Source of the DNA: Vibrio sp. 10N.286.49.B1 | GTDB taxonomy: Bacteria > Pseudomonadota > Gammaproteobacteria > Enterobacterales > Vibrionaceae | Direction: 5' to 3' | DNA length: 64,000 nt | NCBI RefSeq assembly: GCF_002873335.1 | Contig: NZ_MCUW01000089.1 | Location: 186,001-250,000, forward strand | Shown here: piece by piece, positions 8,832-17,376 of the stretch | Layout of the letters: each line of letters begins with the position of its first letter | How positions within the stretch are numbered: position 1 is the first letter of the stretch | The notes under the pieces: generated by a model | What the model was told of the DNA's origin: nothing | Seen by the model: the letters and a program-made list of their open reading frames with translations, nothing else | Database searches by the model: none | Translations under genes and position numbers: made by a program

Positions 8832-8853
8832 GATGTTGGTTGACTACAACATC
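8832..8853 (-). other. Hairpin across the end of scsD
   Basis: A perfect 7-bp stem GATGTTG/CAACATC with an 8-nt loop covers the scsD stop codon region. It has no T-tract. It could mark mRNA processing or reduced readthrough into scsC. Confidence 0.35.
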
Positions 8854-9380
8854 ACTAACCGAGCAAAGAGGCCTATTGGGGTTGTGACCCCTGTTGTGGT
8901 GGAGGCGATTTTTCCGTCCTTTATAATGACAATGGTTGGCGTTGCCCTAATACCCCAACGATGCAAGATCTCACCTTTTGGGTCATTGATATTTGGGAAG
9001 TCCGTCTCTTTGCCGGCCATAAATTTTTCTACCCGCTCAGCCGGGCCGGAAGTCGCGGAAACACCGACGACCTTGTAAGGGCCATTAAACCAATCAACCG
9101 TTGGAGTAACGAACTTGCACGCAGGGCACCATGTCGCCCAAAAATAGACAATCACCGGTGCTTGTTTACTCTCTTTCAACACATCTATCCACTCGCCTTG
9201 CAATGTCTGACCCGCTAAAGAAGGCAGGTCAACGACCGGCATATCGCGAGTCCGATAGTGGTCGACAGCGATACTCACCACGGTGATGATCAGCACTATC
9301 AAGCCCCACTCTTTGACGTGATGACGCCAGCCTTTACGTGGCTTTTTGGCTTTGTTTTTAACGCGCTTATCACCCACCAT
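8844..9380 (-). CDS. scsD: ScsD-like membrane-anchored thioredoxin
   Basis: A 178-residue protein with a basic N-terminus, one membrane anchor (GLIVLIITVVSIAVDHY, about 26-42) and a periplasmic thioredoxin domain. The active site is Cys85-Pro-Ala-Cys88 in YFWATWCPACKF, and the cis-proline segment is RATPTIVII. ScsD proteins belong to the TlpA-like reductases that work with ScsB and ScsC in copper and oxidative stress. Its ATG overlaps the scsB stop as TAATG on the minus strand, so the two are translationally coupled. Confidence 0.83.
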   Translation of the reverse strand: MVGDKRVKNKAKKPRKGWRHHVKEWGLIVLIITVVSIAVDHYRTRDMPVVDLPSLAGQTLQGEWIDVLKESKQAPVIVYFWATWCPACKFVTPTVDWFNGPYKVVGVSATSGPAERVEKFMAGKETDFPNINDPKGEILHRWGIRATPTIVIIKDGKIASTTTGVTTPIGLFARLVML

Positions 9381-11584
9381 TATTGTACTCCCTGTGCCTC
9401 GGCGATGGCACCAAGTACGGTGTCATCCGATAAGATCACGGGAAGTGGAATGCCTTGTGGTGCATTGGGACCAAATACGATGTTAAATGGCACACCGTAT
9501 CGCCCATATGAGCGTAAAAATGCCGTGACATTGTCACTCGGTGTTGTCCAGTCACCTTTCATGGCGATCACATCACTACGCTGTAGCGTGTCATAGACAG
9601 GCGGTTGCAAGATAACGCCAATTTTATTGGCCTTACAAGTAATGCACCAATCTGCCGTCACATCGACAAATACCGTATTACCAGCGGCAACCTGCGCTGA
9701 AATCTCTTTCGTGGAGAGCTTCACCCAATCAGGCTCAGGAGGCAGCGGTGTTGCCCAGCTATTTGCCGTCATGCTGCCACCAATGAGCATACCCGCTAGG
9801 GTAATAATGCTAACACCACCCAAAATTAAGGCTGGTTTATCACCGTAGGTTTTCTTTACCCGTAAAAACAGCCACACGAAACCCGCTAAGGCCAGCACTC
9901 CGACCCAAAACGGTGGAAGGTGATTATTCAGCAAAGACAAGAGCCAAATGGATGTCATGAGCATCATCACACCAAAGACAATCTTGACCTTATTCATCCA
10001 AGCGCCTGGCTTCGGTAACCAAGAGACCATGCGAGGAAACAAGGCGATAACAATCCATGGGGATGCCATGCCGACTGCTAGAGCGGTAAAGATAGCAAAC
10101 GTTGCCACTGTACTCGTCGCCAGCGCAAACGCCACAGCGGTACCTAGAAACGGTGCTGAACAAGGTGTTGCTAATAATGTCGCAAACATTCCCTGTACAA
10201 AGTGCCCCGCATAAGAGCTGTCTCCTTTCGTGGCCAGCCACGTGTTCATAGTGCTTGGTAATCGCAGCTCAAACAGACCGAGCATATTAGCCCCAAACAA
10301 CGCCGTGATAAGCAACATGAACCCAATAAAGCCACCGCTTTGGAATTGAATCCCCCAACCGATACTTGACCCGGATAATTTCAGTAGCGTGATAAATAAG
10401 GCAAGCAACCAAAATGAGGCCAAAATACCTAAAGCGGACGCCATAAATTGAGTTCGAACCTTGGTCCGTTCCGACGCCGCGGCAGAGATAACGTGGCTTA
10501 ATTTCATTCCCAGTACAGGAAAGACGCACGGCATGATATTAAGGATGAGTCCACCCAACAGGGCAAAACCTAACATCGACAACATCGAGCCTGAAGCCCA
10601 TGATTCAGAGGCACTTGGCTCACTGACCACACCATTAGTCACGGTGAGGGACTGCTCAGCCAGTAGATTTTGGTCGATTAAGGTCACCAATATCGGTCGC
10701 TGGTCCAGGTCAGGGTCACTTAACCAACTAGTCACCTTCATCGTCGCCACTAGGGTATCTTCATTGACGACAATGTTTGGCGATAGAAATGAGTAGTCTT
10801 CAATATCAACGTCGCTGCTAGCCACCAATAAATCTGGCTTCACCCAGCCTTGTGGATTGACGACGGTGACTTGTAACTGTTGACGAGAGCTATCCCAGAT
10901 AGCGTCCACCTTTTCAATTAATGGCGACGCCTTTGGAACTTGACTGATAGCCTGTGCATATTGATACATCGAGGCTTCCGACACTTGCAAGTCCATTGGT
11001 ACAAAGGTCATGTCTATCGGAAAGTCTGTCAGTACACAAACCGTTGTGCAGCTTGAAATAGTGGCGATCGCCGAAAGCGTCACCGGCGCATGAATGTCCT
11101 TCACTTCAATATGAAGTGGGAACGTCACGTCATGCTTGTAGCCCAACGTTTCAAGGCCAAGTAGATCGAATCGATGCGGGTACGGCCATTCCCAATCAAT
11201 AGCGTTGATGTTACTTGAGGCTTGCCAGTTTAGCTCAGGGGCGATCCCCCCCTCACCAGGTGATCGCCAATACGTTTTCCAGTCTCCTGATAAACGAACC
11301 TCGAGAAAGCCCTCAACGATTTGGGTTTGTTCGTTTACTTGCCCAGTCAGCACGACCCTGGTTTCAACGTGGGGATAATCACTATTTTGTATCCAGCCTG
11401 TGCCTATTTCTGTCGCAGTAGTGGTCGAGTCATTCTGACTTTCACTCACCCCAACACTAAGAATCTCAGGGCTCACCAAGAGCCCCTCTTTTGCAAGTGC
11501 TGGCGAGGTGAACGATGACAATACGAGCACAAATAACGTTAACAGTGCCATTACTGAACGTTGGTATAAGTTTAGTTTTTTCAT
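9380..11584 (-). CDS. scsB: ScsB-like transmembrane thiol reductase (DsbD family)
   Basis: 734 residues: signal peptide, a long periplasmic N-terminal region (about 30-330) with Cys179 and Cys183, an eight-segment DsbD-type membrane domain with Cys353 (MPCVFPVLGMK) and Cys475 (TPCSAPFLGTA), and a C-terminal thioredoxin domain with Cys647-x2-Cys650 (ADWCITCK). It passes electrons from cytoplasmic thioredoxin to periplasmic ScsC and ScsD. A longer frame opens at 11668, but the ATG at 11584 is chosen because it has AGGA upstream and begins a normal signal peptide (MKKLNLYQRS). The large N-terminal region, bigger than that of DsbD, is typical of ScsB. Confidence 0.87.
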   Translation of the reverse strand: MKKLNLYQRSVMALLTLFVLVLSSFTSPALAKEGLLVSPEILSVGVSESQNDSTTTATEIGTGWIQNSDYPHVETRVVLTGQVNEQTQIVEGFLEVRLSGDWKTYWRSPGEGGIAPELNWQASSNINAIDWEWPYPHRFDLLGLETLGYKHDVTFPLHIEVKDIHAPVTLSAIATISSCTTVCVLTDFPIDMTFVPMDLQVSEASMYQYAQAISQVPKASPLIEKVDAIWDSSRQQLQVTVVNPQGWVKPDLLVASSDVDIEDYSFLSPNIVVNEDTLVATMKVTSWLSDPDLDQRPILVTLIDQNLLAEQSLTVTNGVVSEPSASESWASGSMLSMLGFALLGGLILNIMPCVFPVLGMKLSHVISAAASERTKVRTQFMASALGILASFWLLALFITLLKLSGSSIGWGIQFQSGGFIGFMLLITALFGANMLGLFELRLPSTMNTWLATKGDSSYAGHFVQGMFATLLATPCSAPFLGTAVAFALATSTVATFAIFTALAVGMASPWIVIALFPRMVSWLPKPGAWMNKVKIVFGVMMLMTSIWLLSLLNNHLPPFWVGVLALAGFVWLFLRVKKTYGDKPALILGGVSIITLAGMLIGGSMTANSWATPLPPEPDWVKLSTKEISAQVAAGNTVFVDVTADWCITCKANKIGVILQPPVYDTLQRSDVIAMKGDWTTPSDNVTAFLRSYGRYGVPFNIVFGPNAPQGIPLPVILSDDTVLGAIAEAQGVQ

Positions 11585-11649
11585 TGATATTCCTAAAATA
11601 AAATCACGACGAATCCGATTGCGATAAGCAATCCAGTACGACGATATTT

Positions 11650-12105
11650 TTACTCGTGGAAAGTGCAAAGCCGGAGATGGATCCGATACCGACTAAAAAT
11701 AGGCTCAGTAAACGGACGGTATGAATGGTAATAAACACGGCAAACGCCGAACGTGAGCAGCATAACCGTGAGGGTAATCAACCAAAGGCCATCAAGGTCT
11801 AAGGTGTGAAAGTTGAGTAACTTACTCGATAAGCTGCATTCATCACTGGCTTGTTTCACTGGCGCTGAAGCCGCAGGACTAATAAGAGACGCGTCTCGAT
11901 TCGCAGAGCTTACCTCTGATATCGCGCCTTTTGAGCTACTCAGCGATTGATTGGGTTCGACGGCATTAGGATGAGAACACACTTGCAGTAGACCACTACT
12001 TTGCATCAAGCACACAAACAACACCCACCCAGTAAGGATGAGCGCCAATTTGGCTTTTTTGCTTAATGATTTCTCTCTGAGATCAGAGATAAAAAGTGGA
12101 CTCAA
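11650..12105 (-). CDS. Small membrane protein at the head of the scs operon (ScsA-like position)
   Basis: A 151-residue protein with one membrane segment near 20-40 (LALILTGWVLFVCLMQ), a serine-rich periplasmic stretch with Cys43-Ser-His and Asp-Glu-Cys90, and a second membrane segment near 105-123. The C-terminal tail is basic. It precedes scsB by 65 nt and is the first gene of the operon, where ScsA-type copper-tolerance proteins are found, but I cannot confirm homology. The start is a TTG with a GGTAAC-type ribosome-binding site; a downstream start is possible. Confidence 0.6.
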   Translation of the reverse strand: MSPLFISDLREKSLSKKAKLALILTGWVLFVCLMQSSGLLQVCSHPNAVEPNQSLSSSKGAISEVSSANRDASLISPAASAPVKQASDECSLSSKLLNFHTLDLDGLWLITLTVMLLTFGVCRVYYHSYRPFTEPIFSRYRIHLRLCTFHE

Positions 12106-12637
12106 AATAATTTCGTTACCGTTTGTCAGCGTTACTGTCTGCTTTTCGCACAGTGTAGTGAACCTCTGTGACTAACTCTAGAGAAATTTATACATTTTCG
12201 TGATTATTAACACTTTTCGGACCATAAACTCTATGAATAGGAAACGTCATAGTCTGACATGACTATCCAACATTTAATCGAAACGCTTGAATCAAATGCT
12301 CATAGTAGACACCTCGAGTTATCGACTCATCGCGAGTTAATTTGTTTGAATCTCCCTTTATCTGCCACGTCAATAGAGGTACCTTCATAAAATCCTTGTT
12401 AGCTTCTACTGACTCTTGTCACACCCAAGCATTCCTTCGTGCTTTTATCTGATAGTAGTCATGTGTTGCCCGTACTTTATTTCAATTTATATTTTTTTTT
12501 AACCTTCTCCAGTGGGCTATGTTATAACATAACTCGAACTCAGCTAATTGATAACTATTCGTGATTATAGCTGTATCAATCTACTTGGCCAGCGCCTAGC
12601 TTCCAATTCTAATACTCAAATAGGTACACATCTCCAC
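12106..12637. promoter_or_regulatory. Divergent intergenic region between the scs operon and the acyltransferase
   Basis: A stretch of about 530 bases without a credible gene. It must carry the scs promoter (leftward) and the acyltransferase promoter (rightward). A T-run of ten and a 14-bp palindrome near 12518 are the visible elements. An in-frame TTG at 12548 upstream of the acyltransferase lacks a ribosome-binding site and its extra 30 residues do not resemble the family. Confidence 0.45.
12518..12531. promoter_or_regulatory. Perfect 14-bp palindrome before the acyltransferase gene
   Basis: TATGTTATAACATA is self-complementary over 14 bp and contains a TATAAC that could serve as a -10 element, so a repressor bound here would block the promoter. 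It lies 107 bp before the chosen start. Confidence 0.35.
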
Positions 12638-13816
12638 ATGTCAGCCCAAGCCACTATTCCGCCCTCACCTTCGGACGTTCAAAGTGTGAAAACACGTCTC
12701 GCTTCTATCGATATTATGCGGGGATTAGTTATCTTATTGATGCTCATTGACCACGTTCGTGAGCGATTTTACTACCACAAACCCGTATCTGACCCAATGA
12801 GCCTGTCGGATACCGAACCAGAACTGTTCTTCACTCGCATCCTTGCGCACTTATGCGCACCGTTATTTGTTTTTCTGACGGGGATTTCGGCGTGGCTTTA
12901 TGAAAACCCACACGGTAGACCCAGCAGGAATGCGAGTGAGTTCCTTTTAAAGCGTGGCTTGTTTCTGGTCTTTCTAGAAATGACATTGGTTAACTTTTCA
13001 TGGTTTGGGCGCTACGAGACACTGTATTTACAGGTCATATGGGCTATCGGGTTGAGTATGATAAGCCTTAGCTTACTTTGCCGTTTACCACGTACCGCCA
13101 CCGCACTCTTGGGCTTGTTGATTGTATTTGGGCATAACTTACTTACCCCAATTAATTTCGCCATGCATGAGGTGGGATATACGTTTTGGACTATCTTCCA
13201 TGACGCGAATTTTTTAGTCACTGAAGGGCCACTGAAAATCAAAGTGTCGTACCCAGTATTACCTTGGATTGGGGTTATTTTACTTGGTTATTCTGTCGGC
13301 CCACTATTTGGTTCAGCGGTCACTCAAGCAAAGCGTCAGTCAACCCTAGTTAAACTTGGTTTGCTAAGCCTTGCATTACTTATTGTATTGCGTGGATTCA
13401 ACATATATGGCGAAACAGATGCTTGGGTTAACAATGGGAGCCTGCTTGAAAGTGTCATGTCTTTTGTGAACTTTACTAAATACCCACCGTCGTTGTTGTA
13501 TATCCTGATGACCTTAGGTGCTGGCCTCCTTTTGCTAGCTGCATTTGAAAAGATGAACAATGCGGCCACCAATGTACTGCAAGTCTTTGGCTCCGCGCCC
13601 ATGTTCTTCTACATAATACATCTTTACTTGTTACTCATTGGCTATCGATTAGTCTTGACGGTCTTTGGTCCAAACCATGGTGACTTATTCGGAATACCAA
13701 GCGTGGGCTATATTTGGTTAATTTCAGCGATCTTAGCTGCGGTACTTTATTTCCCTACGAAGGCTTTTTCGACCTATAAACAACGAAGCAATAGTAAGAT
13801 TTTGAAGTATTTCTAA
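12638..13816 (+). CDS. DUF1624 / heparan-alpha-glucosaminide acetyltransferase-like membrane protein
   Basis: A 392-residue polytopic membrane protein with about ten hydrophobic segments. The signature is at the start: RLASIDIMRGLVILLMLIDH, the HGSNAT-catalytic/DUF1624 motif, followed by LCAPLFVFLTGISAWLY. This family is thought to move acetyl groups across the membrane onto sugars, but bacterial members are mostly uncharacterised. The ATG at 12638 is chosen over a TTG at 12548 because family proteins begin close to this motif. It is a single gene ending at a strong bidirectional terminator and is not obviously linked to its neighbours. Confidence 0.8.
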   Translation: MSAQATIPPSPSDVQSVKTRLASIDIMRGLVILLMLIDHVRERFYYHKPVSDPMSLSDTEPELFFTRILAHLCAPLFVFLTGISAWLYENPHGRPSRNASEFLLKRGLFLVFLEMTLVNFSWFGRYETLYLQVIWAIGLSMISLSLLCRLPRTATALLGLLIVFGHNLLTPINFAMHEVGYTFWTIFHDANFLVTEGPLKIKVSYPVLPWIGVILLGYSVGPLFGSAVTQAKRQSTLVKLGLLSLALLIVLRGFNIYGETDAWVNNGSLLESVMSFVNFTKYPPSLLYILMTLGAGLLLLAAFEKMNNAATNVLQVFGSAPMFFYIIHLYLLLIGYRLVLTVFGPNHGDLFGIPSVGYIWLISAILAAVLYFPTKAFSTYKQRSNSKILKYF

Positions 13817-13836
13817 ATAACTCAATTGCTATACGT

Positions 13837-13875
13837 CGAGATGACCTTCACTTGTAAAGTGGTCAGGTCATCTCG
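13837..13875. terminator. Bidirectional terminator between convergent genes
   Basis: A perfect 11-bp stem CGAGATGACCT/AGGTCATCTCG encloses a 17-nt loop with an inner ACTT/AAGT pair. It stands between the acyltransferase gene (plus strand) and srlB copy 1 (minus strand). The stem is long but no T-tract follows. Confidence 0.65.
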
Positions 13876-13887
13876 GTACTGGTCATA

Positions 13888-14247
13888 TTAGCCAAAAACA
13901 ATAGCGTCGTTTACGCTAATGGTTGTTGGTCGTTTCCCAAGAACGTGAACCATACCGGGTAATTCTGGTGTCATTCTTCCATCAAACTTTATCGTCACAT
14001 GTCCTAGCTCATTAAGGTTTTTGGTCGCCATCTTACCAATAGAAGTCACTATATAATCTCGCTCACCAATCAGTAACGTGCTTTCAGTCGTTAATGTACC
14101 TCGCTCTGCTCCTTGGTTATGGATAAAGCAATAATCCACTACATCTTCAGGAGCAGATTCATTGAATAAGATCATCATATCGTCCTCCAATGAATCATTC
14201 GCAAGTTCACCAATTTTCGTTATAGATGCTTTAAATTGCAGTGACAT
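13888..14247 (-). CDS. srlB: Glucitol/sorbitol PTS EIIA component, copy 1
   Basis: A 119-residue protein of the PTS EIIA-Gut family, similar in length to E. coli SrlB. The phospho-acceptor histidine is in DYCFIHNQG, and the family motif NLNELGHVTIKFDG is present. It takes phosphate from HPr and passes it to the EIIB cysteine. An upstream GTG extension at 14286 exists, but the ATG at 14247 has AGGAG 5 nt before it and matches the second copy. It is the last gene of a srlA-srlE-srlB set; about half of its residues differ from the copy at 18207-18563. Confidence 0.9.
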   Translation of the reverse strand: MSLQFKASITKIGELANDSLEDDMMILFNESAPEDVVDYCFIHNQGAERGTLTTESTLLIGERDYIVTSIGKMATKNLNELGHVTIKFDGRMTPELPGMVHVLGKRPTTISVNDAIVFG

Positions 14248-14255
14248 CTCGACTC

Positions 14256-15242
14256 CTATTGATAAATGAACATAGACACGAACCACGCCAATAAGACTGT
14301 AGGAGCTCCTGTAATAAAGCGAGAGTACAATACGGATGGTACGCCAATTTCTACCGTTTCTTGCTTAGCATCTGCCAACCCAAGCCCAACAGGAACAAAA
14401 TCACAGGCTGCCTGAGAATTTATCGCAAACAAAGCAGGTAATGCTAAATGAGGGGGGATGGCACCCGCACCAATTTGCACCCCTACAAGCACGCCGATGA
14501 CTTGTGCAATGACAGCCCCTGGGCCAAGAAATGGCGAGAACAGAGGGAATGAACAAATTAATGCCAGCGTAATAAGGCCTAATGGATTCTGTGACAAGGG
14601 GGTCAGCACGTTTGCGATAAGATCACCTATACCTGACGCCATGATAATACCGATGAGCATCGATACAAACGCCATAAAAGGCAGAATTGTTTTCAAAACA
14701 GTATCAATGGTGTCACGCCCTGCTTGGTAAAATATCGACATGACATTTCCCATCGAAAGTCCAATACTGGCAACTAAACCACTGCTCTGCTCGCTTATTT
14801 TTTTTGTTATATCAATCGCAGGAGCAGTGGGTGAAGGGATAGGATCCGAATGAACGACTTTTCGATGATCGATAGTTCGAGAAACTAGACTCATGCCAGA
14901 AGAGTCTATAGATGAGACATAAATGTCTTCGTGAATATACTCAGCCAGTGGCCCACTCTTACCAGTCGCATGTATATTAAGCGTAAATAGTTTTTTCTTA
15001 GGGTATAAGCCACAACGTAATGTTCCACCACAATCGATAACAACGAAGGCCACATCTGAGTCGTCGACAATATTCCTAAACCCATCAACCACTTCTAAAC
15101 CGGTTAATTGACTCAAATAATCAACAATCTCCGGTTTTACTCCACCAGTTACATATAAGATTTTCTTACCAGGTTTTATTGGAATATAGAGTGGGCCTCC
15201 CCAGCCTCCACTGCCTGCAATTACCTTTAAACTTTGATTCAT
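14256..15242 (-). CDS. srlE: Glucitol/sorbitol PTS EIIB (EIIBC) component, copy 1
   Basis: A 328-residue EIIB-Gut protein. The soluble N-terminal domain starts with [11 protein letters not shown] and contains the phosphorylated-cysteine region [15 protein letters not shown] (Cys71 and Cys77); the C-terminal part is membrane-embedded ([47 protein letters not shown]). It phosphorylates the hexitol during transport together with SrlA. It overlaps the srlA stop by 4 nt. The C-terminal 120 residues are very similar to copy 2, while the linker near residues 110-165 has diverged and is shorter. Confidence 0.9.
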   Translation of the reverse strand: MNQSLKVIAGSGGWGGPLYIPIKPGKKILYVTGGVKPEIVDYLSQLTGLEVVDGFRNIVDDSDVAFVVIDCGGTLRCGLYPKKKLFTLNIHATGKSGPLAEYIHEDIYVSSIDSSGMSLVSRTIDHRKVVHSDPIPSPTAPAIDITKKISEQSSGLVASIGLSMGNVMSIFYQAGRDTIDTVLKTILPFMAFVSMLIGIIMASGIGDLIANVLTPLSQNPLGLITLALICSFPLFSPFLGPGAVIAQVIGVLVGVQIGAGAIPPHLALPALFAINSQAACDFVPVGLGLADAKQETVEIGVPSVLYSRFITGAPTVLLAWFVSMFIYQ

Positions 15243-15802
15243 ACATTCCTCCGGCTTTCAAAGTCCGGATTGTCCGAAAGCGTTTTACCTTGCTGCCGAC
15301 ATAGCATCGAAGTCGTGAAGTCCGTGACCCAGCCTCTAAAGAAATTACTTATCAAGCCCACAAGTAAATAAGTGATAGCTAAAGGGCCTAGAGGAAGACC
15401 TAATTGTGACAGTCCATTTGCAATGCCCAAATATATAAAAAGCTCCCCGGGATTTACGTGAGGGAACATACCGTTCATAGTATGGCAACTGTATGACGCT
15501 GATGCGTAATAAGAAGGTTTATAACGTTCCGGTAGAAACTTACCCAAACTTAATGTCATAGGATTACAGAAGAAAAAAGTACCAAGGAAAGGAAGAACTA
15601 AATAACGAGAAAACGGGTTGCTTGCACATTTTTTAGCAAGTTTTTCAATTCGATGCTGCCCGATAATTCGAATAAGAGAATTCATGGCAACGAGCAAACA
15701 AATAAGAACTGGCAATATATCAACGACCATTCCTAGTAGAACATCCCCGCCTTTTTCAAAAAGGCTAAAAAACCACTCAGCGGCAAGTGTTATGCTATCC
15801 AT
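15239..15802 (-). CDS. srlA: Glucitol/sorbitol PTS EIIC component, copy 1
   Basis: A 187-residue membrane protein with the EIIC-Gut signatures [20 protein letters not shown] and [20 protein letters not shown]. It forms the hexitol channel with the membrane part of SrlE. The ATG at 15802 is chosen rather than the GTG at 15811 because it aligns with the start of copy 2 (MDSI versus MDTI). A palindromic operator candidate lies about 100 bp upstream, directly behind the srlR stop, so this set could have its own promoter as well as readthrough from the srl operon. Confidence 0.9.
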   Translation of the reverse strand: MDSITLAAEWFFSLFEKGGDVLLGMVVDILPVLICLLVAMNSLIRIIGQHRIEKLAKKCASNPFSRYLVLPFLGTFFFCNPMTLSLGKFLPERYKPSYYASASYSCHTMNGMFPHVNPGELFIYLGIANGLSQLGLPLGPLAITYLLVGLISNFFRGWVTDFTTSMLCRQQGKTLSDNPDFESRRNV

Positions 15803-15902
15803 AGTGTCCACACGGTTACGTTCAAGTGACCACTATTTTTCATTGGTTGCAGTCACTTGAAAAGCACATATCTTTCATTTTGTGAGTTCTATCAATAACA
15901 AA

Positions 15903-15930
15903 ACTTTCAAAGTGAAAGTGATCACTTTTA
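15903..15930. promoter_or_regulatory. Operator candidate for srl set 1 (shared with set 2)
   Basis: The element contains ACTTTCAAAGTG followed by the palindrome AAAGTGATCACTTT (15915-15928). The same composite occurs at 20207-20235 before the other srlA copy, with the core AAAGCGATCGCTTT. The nearest regulator is SrlR, whose gene ends just 3 bp away. Confidence 0.65.
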
Positions 15931-15933
15931 ACC

Positions 15934-16710
15934 TTACACTAGATACACCGTAATCCCTTTACTCTTTAAGCCCTCTAGATCACTTTTAGCTATGTCTGTA
16001 TCCGTCACAACGATATCAACGAGATCAATAGGGACTACAACGTTTGGACTTTTACGACCAAACTTCGAAGAATCAAGCACCGCTATAATTTGATTCGCTG
16101 ATTGACACATCGCTTGACTGACTTGATAAGCTTCTATGTATGTCGTACAGCCTTGAAGTAAATCGAAGCCGTCGGCTCCAATAAATAGCTTGTCAAACGA
16201 AAACTGGCTAAATGCGCTTTCTGCTAAGCTACCATGAAAAGAAGCCGATTTTTTCCTGTAAGTACCACCTGGCATTATCACCGTATGCTCTGAGTCGAGA
16301 TCATTCAGAGCACTTAGAATATCAATACTGTTTGTCATTAATGTCAATGACATAACCTTATCTAAGTTGGGTATCATCTGTAATGTGGTGCTCCCACAGT
16401 CCAAGATTATAGATTCACCATCTTGAACAAGCTCTGCCGCTTTGCGAGCAATTCGGGTTTTCTTGTCTAGATTGATTGTTTTCTTGTCATCCATCGCTAT
16501 ATCTTCGGCGATAGATGTAGGTTCTGATGGCGCACAAGCTTCTGCACTACCATACCGTCGCGCAACGACACCTTGAAGCTCCAGTTGTCGTAGATCCGTT
16601 CTAATTGTTGCGCCAGAAGTTTCAAAGATAACCGCGAGTTCATTCACTGCGGTCTTCCCGTGCTCTTGTAAATAAGAGACCAATCTACTACGTCTATCAC
16701 CAATGGTCAT
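15934..16710 (-). CDS. srlR: DeoR-family sorbitol operon repressor SrlR (GutR)
   Basis: A 258-residue DeoR-family regulator. The N-terminal winged helix (LVSYLQEHGKTAVNELAVIF then SGATIRTDLRQLE) is followed by a sugar-phosphate-sensing domain with ILDCGSTTLQMIP, MTNSIDILSAL, MPGGTYRKKSASFHG and SSKFGRKSPNVV, all shared with E. coli SrlR. It probably represses both glucitol PTS sets and is released by a hexitol phosphate. It follows gutM by 59 nt in the operon srlA-E-B-D-x-gutM-srlR, the order known from enteric bacteria with one extra micro-ORF. Confidence 0.9.
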   Translation of the reverse strand: MTIGDRRSRLVSYLQEHGKTAVNELAVIFETSGATIRTDLRQLELQGVVARRYGSAEACAPSEPTSIAEDIAMDDKKTINLDKKTRIARKAAELVQDGESIILDCGSTTLQMIPNLDKVMSLTLMTNSIDILSALNDLDSEHTVIMPGGTYRKKSASFHGSLAESAFSQFSFDKLFIGADGFDLLQGCTTYIEAYQVSQAMCQSANQIIAVLDSSKFGRKSPNVVVPIDLVDIVVTDTDIAKSDLEGLKSKGITVYLV

Positions 16711-16769
16711 TAGCTAAAATCTCCTCTTTTTTTTATTGTACACGAAAAGCATTTCACTTTAAAAGCCGC

Positions 16770-17126
16770 TCATTCAGTTTGAAAAGCCACTTTTAGCGCT
16801 TCTTGTGTACCCTTATCAAGGCTACTTACCTTTTGATTTGAAAAAGGAAATGCATCACCAATCAAGCTATCTAACGTTTCAGGCCTAGCAAATACCGTCA
16901 CACCTTTTAACACTTTTGCATCAATAATTTTATGTTCTGGAGATTCAGAAAGCACTACTATCGTTCTTTTTTTCCATTTACTCTGAGTGCGTCCTATTTT
17001 TACCGTCCCTTTTTTCGCCATTGCTTGAAGCATTCGGTTAAAAGCTCGAATTTGAAAAAAACTCAAGCCTATTTGCCCTATCCAGGCAGCAATCGCCACC
17101 ACAATTAACATCGATATTGAGTCCAT
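16770..17126 (-). CDS. gutM: Glucitol operon activator protein GutM
   Basis: A 118-residue protein with one N-terminal membrane segment (MLIVVAIAAWIGQIGLSFFQ) and a soluble domain containing KGTVKIGRTQSKWKKR and LKGVTVFARPET, matching GutM (SrlM) in length and motifs. In E. coli it stimulates expression of the srl operon, although it has no recognisable DNA-binding fold and is membrane-anchored. It lies between the micro-ORF and srlR, as in enteric operons. Confidence 0.85.
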   Translation of the reverse strand: MDSISMLIVVAIAAWIGQIGLSFFQIRAFNRMLQAMAKKGTVKIGRTQSKWKKRTIVVLSESPEHKIIDAKVLKGVTVFARPETLDSLIGDAFPFSNQKVSSLDKGTQEALKVAFQTE

Positions 17127-17190
17127 AAATCACCTATGACGCATTTACATTAAATCAAATAACTTTACTGACAGTAATATTACTACACCG

Positions 17191-17277
17191 TCATTTCTTT
17201 AACTTCATTACATCAATGAAAAACCGCGTTGCAAAAACCATTGCCGCGAAGACTAAAACATCAATCACAATGTCCAT
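17191..17277 (-). CDS. 28-residue single-span membrane micro-protein between srlD and gutM
   Basis: A micro-ORF in the srlD-gutM gap. It encodes 28 residues: MDIVIDVLVFAAMVFATRFF as a hydrophobic helix, then a short basic tail ending KLKK. A very strong ribosome-binding site (GAGGAG, 6 nt spacing) precedes the ATG, better than those of most neighbours. It is on the operon strand, 64 nt before gutM and downstream of a hairpin that follows srlD. The charge pattern suggests an inner-membrane helix that could bind the PTS subunits or GutM. No homologue is known to me. Confidence 0.6.
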   Translation of the reverse strand: MDIVIDVLVFAAMVFATRFFIDVMKLKK

Positions 17278-17320
17278 GAACAGCTCCTCAAATCAATCAA
17301 AAAATTCGCCCCTAAAGAGG

Positions 17321-17350
17321 AACTCCCCCATACAATGGTGTGGGGGAGTT
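17321..17350 (-). terminator. Intercistronic hairpin after srlD
   Basis: A perfect 10-bp stem (AACTCCCCCA on the plus strand pairing with TGGGGGAGTT) with a 10-nt loop lies 26 nt after the srlD stop. No T-tract follows, so it is more likely a partial terminator or mRNA-stabilising element separating the transport/dehydrogenase genes from the regulatory genes. Confidence 0.6.
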
Positions 17351-17376
17351 ACAACATAACCGTTCACATTCGTCGT

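Noticed and set aside
10461..10796. 111-codon open frame antisense to scsB
   Set aside because: It lies wholly inside a well-supported DsbD-family gene and has no coding features.
12548..12637. N-terminal extension of the acyltransferase from a TTG
   Set aside because: No ribosome-binding site, and the 30 added residues do not resemble the family, which starts near the RGLVIL motif.
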